Of a stretch of 64,000 nt of DNA, positions 60,778 to 64,000 are shown one piece after another. The stretch lies in contig NZ_LMHY01000006.1 in assembly GCF_001429045.1 (NCBI RefSeq), positions 64,284 to 128,283 of the forward strand. Reading direction: 5' to 3'. This stretch comes from Pseudomonas sp. Root71. Its GTDB lineage: Bacteria; Pseudomonadota; Gammaproteobacteria; Pseudomonadales; Pseudomonadaceae. Below the pieces are notes generated by a model. It did no database searches and was not told the DNA's origin. It worked only from the letters and a program-made list of their open reading frames with translations. The position numbers and the translations under genes are program-made. Each line of letters starts with the position of its first letter. Position 1 is the stretch's first letter.

Positions 60778-61827
60778 TTATTTACGCGCCTCCAGAATCA
60801 GGTTGAACGGCGTTTCCGTGGCCCGGCGAAAACGAGTGAATCCGGCCTCGCTGAACACCTTGCGCAAGCGTGCTTCACCGGCCTGGGCACCGAGGCCGAG
60901 GCCAACTTCCTGGGACAGCGAGTTGGGCGTGCAGATGAAGGTCGATGCCGCGTAGAACAGGCGTCCGACCGGGTTGACGTTGTCGTCGAGCAAGTCGTTG
61001 GCGTAGGGCTCGACCAGCAGCACCGTGCCGTCGTCCTTCAGCGACTCATAGGCGTGTTTGGCCGCACCCACCGGGTCGCCCATGTCGTGCAGGCAGTCGA
61101 AGTAGCAGATCAGGTCGTAATCGCTGCCGGGGTAACTTTTCGCCGTGCCCTGGAAGAACCTGGCCCGGCTGGATACACCCCCTTCTTCGGCCCGCTGGGT
61201 GGCAACGGTGACGGACGGTGCGTGGTAGTCGAAGCCGACGAAGCGCGAATCCGGAAACGCCTGGGCCATGATCACCGTCGAGGCGCCATGGCCGCAGCCG
61301 ATGTCCGCCACTTTGGCCCCGGCTTCCAGTTTGGCCACCACGCCGTCGAGGGCCGGCAACCATTCGGCGACCAGATGGGCTTTGTAGCCGGGGCGGAAGA
61401 AGCGTTCGGTGCCGCTGAACATGCACGGGTGGTGATCGCCCCAGGGCAGGGCGCCGTCGCCGCGCATGGCGCTGACCAGTTTGTCCTTGTCATGGAAAAA
61501 CGACGCGACCACGCCAATCCCACCCGCCACATAAACCGGTGAGTCTTCGTTTGCCAACGCCATGGCTTGCTCTTCGGGGAGCCGGAACTGGCCGTCACGG
61601 TGTTCCATGTAGCCGGAGGCTGCATGGGCGCTGAGCCATTCGCGCAGCAGGCGGGTGTTGCAGCCGGTTTTCTCGGCAAGGGTTTCGGGGGTGATGGGCT
61701 GACTGTCGGCCATCGCCCGGTACAGGCCGAGCTCTTCGCCAAGGATGACGTTGGCGAGCATCGCCGCGCCGCCCATGTCATTCACCAGTTTGCCCATGAA
61801 ATCGTTGAGTCTGGCCTCGTCCATCAT
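60778..61827 (-). CDS. SAM-dependent methyltransferase with N-terminal winged-helix-like domain
   Basis: A 349-aa protein. The N-terminal 80 residues (PETLAEKTGCNTRLLREWLS) form the helical dimerisation/winged-helix region common in small-molecule methyltransferases. A class I fold follows (AKVADIGCGHGASTVIMAQA, RFVGFDYHAPSV, ICYFDCLHDMGDPVGAA). The substrate is unknown. AAAGGAG is five bases before ATG 61827. Confidence 0.88.
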   Translation of the reverse strand: MMDEARLNDFMGKLVNDMGGAAMLANVILGEELGLYRAMADSQPITPETLAEKTGCNTRLLREWLSAHAASGYMEHRDGQFRLPEEQAMALANEDSPVYVAGGIGVVASFFHDKDKLVSAMRGDGALPWGDHHPCMFSGTERFFRPGYKAHLVAEWLPALDGVVAKLEAGAKVADIGCGHGASTVIMAQAFPDSRFVGFDYHAPSVTVATQRAEEGGVSSRARFFQGTAKSYPGSDYDLICYFDCLHDMGDPVGAAKHAYESLKDDGTVLLVEPYANDLLDDNVNPVGRLFYAASTFICTPNSLSQEVGLGLGAQAGEARLRKVFSEAGFTRFRRATETPFNLILEARK

Positions 61828-62170
61828 GTGTGCTCCTTTAGCAGGATCACGGTCCAGAGGCATTGTCTGGCGAGGCGTTCGCCGCTGGGCGGTGGTCGTG
61901 GGGATGTACAGGGCACCAAGCGGGCCCTGTGTGCAGTAAGTTTAGTCCGGGCCTTGTAGCGCGCGGCCTGGCGCGACGAAAGCAACGTTTATTCTGCCGC
62001 TATACGACCCTGTGGGAGATATGTATCTCACTGTGTCCCACCGGCCTTTCGATACAGTCCCGCGCAACTTCAGACCCCAGCCGAACACAGTCCAGATACA
62101 CCCTTTCGATTAACTCTGTCTCATGGCGGGCACCGGCTCGCGTCCTTGAACATCTTGTGAGATCGACACC
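61828..62170. other. intergenic region upstream of the MNIO gene
   Basis: 343 bases. A perfect palindrome GAGATA-TG-TATCTC lies at 62016-62029. A 30-codon frame starts inside it (62021-62113) but encodes no cysteine and is a weak candidate for a modified peptide. No Cys-rich or DUF2282-type precursor gene is seen on either strand. Confidence 0.5.
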
Positions 62171-63001
62171 ATGCAGACATCCATTCCCCCCGTAGCCAAG
62201 GCCAGCGCAGGGCTTGGCCTGCGTCGCGGTTTACTCAAAGACCTCCAGGCCGCACCGGCAGGGGATTTCGATTTTCTGGAAGTCGCGCCGGAAAACTGGA
62301 TCGGCATCGGCGGTGCCCACGGCGCGGCATTGCGCGCCCTGGCCGAACGCTATCCATTGTCCTGTCACGGCTTGTCCCTGTCCCTCGGCGGGCCGTCGCC
62401 GCTGGACGTCGATTTTCTGCAGGAGGTTCGCAGCTTCCTCGATCATTACAACGTGCCGCTGTACAGCGAGCACCTGAGCTATTGCAGCGACGACGGCCAC
62501 CTGTATGACCTGTTGCCGTTGCCGTTCACTGAAGAAGCGGTGCACCACGTCGCGGCGCGTATCCGTCAGGCCCAGGACATCCTTGGTCGGCGCCTGGCAG
62601 TGGAAAACGTTTCCTATTACGCCGCGCCTCAACAGGACATGGACGAGGTGACCTTCACCAATGCCGTACTGCGTGAGGCCGATTGCGACCTGTTGCTGGA
62701 CGTCAATAACGTCTACGTCAATTCGATCAACCACGGTTTCGATCCGCAGGCGTTTCTGTCTGGCATCGATTCGGGCCGGGTGGTGGCGATGCACATTGCC
62801 GGGCATTTCGACGAGTCCGATTCCTTGAAGATCGACACTCACGGCGCTTCGGTCAAACCGGCGGTGTGGTCGTTGCTGGCCCAGGCCTATGCCCGGTTCG
62901 GTGTGCAACCGACCTTGTTGGAGCGGGATTTCAACTTTCCGGCGTTCGCTGAGCTGGTGGCGGAATTGCAGACCATTCGCCGCTTGCAACAGGAGGTTTG
63001 A
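62171..63001 (+). CDS. DUF692 / MNIO family multinuclear non-heme iron oxidase
   Basis: A 276-aa TIM-barrel protein. Conserved metal-ligand motifs of the family are in order: [75 protein letters not shown] and [13 protein letters not shown] enzymes (MbnB, BufB, HvfB types) modify cysteine or other residues in ribosomal peptides, often for copper or oxidant stress. A DUF2063-type partner follows after three bases, as in those systems. No precursor is found upstream or between. Confidence 0.9.
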   Translation: MQTSIPPVAKASAGLGLRRGLLKDLQAAPAGDFDFLEVAPENWIGIGGAHGAALRALAERYPLSCHGLSLSLGGPSPLDVDFLQEVRSFLDHYNVPLYSEHLSYCSDDGHLYDLLPLPFTEEAVHHVAARIRQAQDILGRRLAVENVSYYAAPQQDMDEVTFTNAVLREADCDLLLDVNNVYVNSINHGFDPQAFLSGIDSGRVVAMHIAGHFDESDSLKIDTHGASVKPAVWSLLAQAYARFGVQPTLLERDFNFPAFAELVAELQTIRRLQQEV

Positions 63002-63004
63002 ACC

Positions 63005-63760
63005 GTGGAGAAGCAATCGTTGCATCAGCAGCAAAGCACCATGGGCCAATACCTGCGTGATCCCGAGCGTTTCGCGCCACCGGCCGAAATGGACGCTGCC
63101 CGGGCGCAGGTGTATCGCGATCTGGTGTTTGCCAATCTGTCGTCCTTGCTCAGTGGCACTTTTCCGGTGCTGGTGAAGATTCTGGGCAATGAGCACTGGC
63201 GTTCGCTGGTGCGGATTTTTCTGCGGGACTACCGCGCCCGCACGCCGAAGTTTGGTGAGATTGCTGAGGAGTTTGTCGGGTTTCTCGCGGCCGGGCCTCA
63301 GGCGTTGAGCGATGGGCCGTGGCCGCCGTTCATGGTGGAGCTGGCGCATTACGAGTGGGTGGAAATGGCCTTGCAACAATCCGACGCCGAGCCTCTGGTT
63401 GGCGGTGATGCCGCGTTGCTGCTGGATCGGCCCTTGGGGGTGTCGCCGTTGGCCTGGCCGTTGGCTTATGCCTGGCCGGTGCAGCAGGTGGGGCCGGATT
63501 ATCAGCCGGGCGTTTTACCTGCTCAGCCGACTTTGTTGCTGGTGCGTCGTGCCGAGGATTGGAGTGTGAGGTTTTCTGAGTTGAGTCCGTTGGCGTGGCG
63601 GTTGTTGCTGCGTATTCGTGAGTTTCCGGAGTTGACCGGGCATGAGCAGTTGCAAGGATTGGCGGTGGAGGCGGGGATGGTGGGGGATTCGGGGTTTCTG
63701 GTGGGTGGGTTGGCGTTGTTGCGGCAGATGCATGGGGAGGGGGTTGTTGGGGGTGTTTGA
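63005..63760 (+). CDS. DUF2063-type MNIO partner protein
   Basis: A 251-aa protein starting at GTG 63005, three bases after the MNIO stop. The N-terminal 100 residues fit the DUF2063 DNA-binding-like fold (ARAQVYRDLVFANLSSLLSG, FPVLVKILGNEHWRSLVRIF). Partners of this kind bind the precursor leader for the MNIO enzyme (BufC/HvfC). The 3' 250 bases are unusually G/T-rich (GGGGGTGTT-like runs), but the frame stays open to TGA 63760. Confidence 0.85.
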   Translation: MEKQSLHQQQSTMGQYLRDPERFAPPAEMDAARAQVYRDLVFANLSSLLSGTFPVLVKILGNEHWRSLVRIFLRDYRARTPKFGEIAEEFVGFLAAGPQALSDGPWPPFMVELAHYEWVEMALQQSDAEPLVGGDAALLLDRPLGVSPLAWPLAYAWPVQQVGPDYQPGVLPAQPTLLLVRRAEDWSVRFSELSPLAWRLLLRIREFPELTGHEQLQGLAVEAGMVGDSGFLVGGLALLRQMHGEGVVGGV

Positions 63761-64000
63761 TCTGCTTTGACCTTGGCGGCCTTTGGGCCGACCAGGTTCT
63801 TGGTTGATTGAGTACATATCCGTTGCTGCGGTAACGGCGGCTGGCGGTTTCGCCCTTACGGCGAGTCCCTTTGGCAAACGCCCCAAAGGAACCAAAGGTC
63901 TCGCCCCTTACGTACGGCCCCTCGCTAAGGCTCGGGGTTCCTTCGCTGCGGTATTCATCCGGGGGCATTGCCCTCCGGTCGGCTTCGCTTCGACCTACAT
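63761..64000 (+). repeat. dispersed intergenic repeat, copy at the window end
   Basis: From 63809 to the end, TGAGTACATATCCGTTGCTG...TCGCTTCGACCTACAT matches the block at 23228-23520 closely but without the 85-base duplication; the middle part is diverged. No DoxX or precursor gene is seen after the MNIO pair before the window ends. Confidence 0.8.

Noticed and set aside
62021..62113. 30-codon frame as precursor for the MNIO enzyme
   Set aside because: It has no cysteine, an overlapping palindrome at its start, and no leader-like segment.

Overview
The window is GC-rich, gene-dense chromosomal DNA of a fluorescent-group Pseudomonas. The evidence is its gene content (OprD-family porin, AruF/AruG, CobF, SdsA-type alkylsulfatase, HglS, DUF1302/DUF1329 and DUF1254 families, FtrA-like regulator, MNIO/DUF2063 pair) and many dispersed intergenic repeats of the kinds common in that group. 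I see no rRNA, tRNA, CRISPR array, insertion sequence or prophage.

Region 1-23.2 kb looks like a nitrogen-compound uptake and catabolism zone. It holds a truncated XRE-cupin regulator, a glutamine-synthetase-like ligase, two NCS1 permeases, an isochorismatase-fold hydrolase, a luciferase-like FMNH2-dependent monooxygenase with a flavin reductase, a GST, an OprD porin, a beta-propeller-like lipoprotein, a putrescine-type binding protein, an AraC regulator divergent from a bile-acid-symporter-type transporter, an amidase, a four-gene polyamine-type ABC importer, and a RibB protein with a degenerate RibA domain divergent from a DUF1330 gene. Five near-identical sites (consensus GGWATACCRTAATAY) lie in front of the monooxygenase, the flavin reductase, the second NCS1 permease, the ABC importer and the ribB/DUF1330 pair. 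They suggest one regulon that couples uptake, flavin-dependent attack and flavin supply. This is the best candidate for an undescribed system here.

Region 23.2-37.8 kb holds a repeat-rich gap with an 85-bp perfect tandem duplication; a DUF1302-DUF1329-DUF1254-DUF1254 cluster whose first DUF1254 gene is broken by an in-frame TAG; an SdsA-like alkylsulfatase; and an ABC ATPase / FtsX-type permease / AttH-like lipoprotein operon. Region 37.8-50.3 kb carries a structured, terminator-bounded intergenic stretch (possible small RNA), hglS (lysine catabolism), a hydrolase plus Baeyer-Villiger-type monooxygenase, a MASE2-GGDEF diguanylate cyclase, a PEP-mutase-family enzyme, an orphan aruFG pair, a phosphatase-cobF pair, and a divergent ftrA-like/rhodanese pair. 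Region 50.3-64 kb carries a glutamine amidotransferase-like protein, an AotJ-like binding protein followed by an AstE-like deacylase, an esterase, a secreted protein, a membrane protein, a CoA-transferase/thiolase operon divergent from a LysR regulator, a sirtuin, a methyltransferase, and an MNIO (DUF692)-DUF2063 pair with no visible precursor peptide.

Start codons were chosen from Shine-Dalgarno spacing and family conservation where these pointed to one start. Functional names rest on recognised motifs and remembered family architecture; no database search was run.
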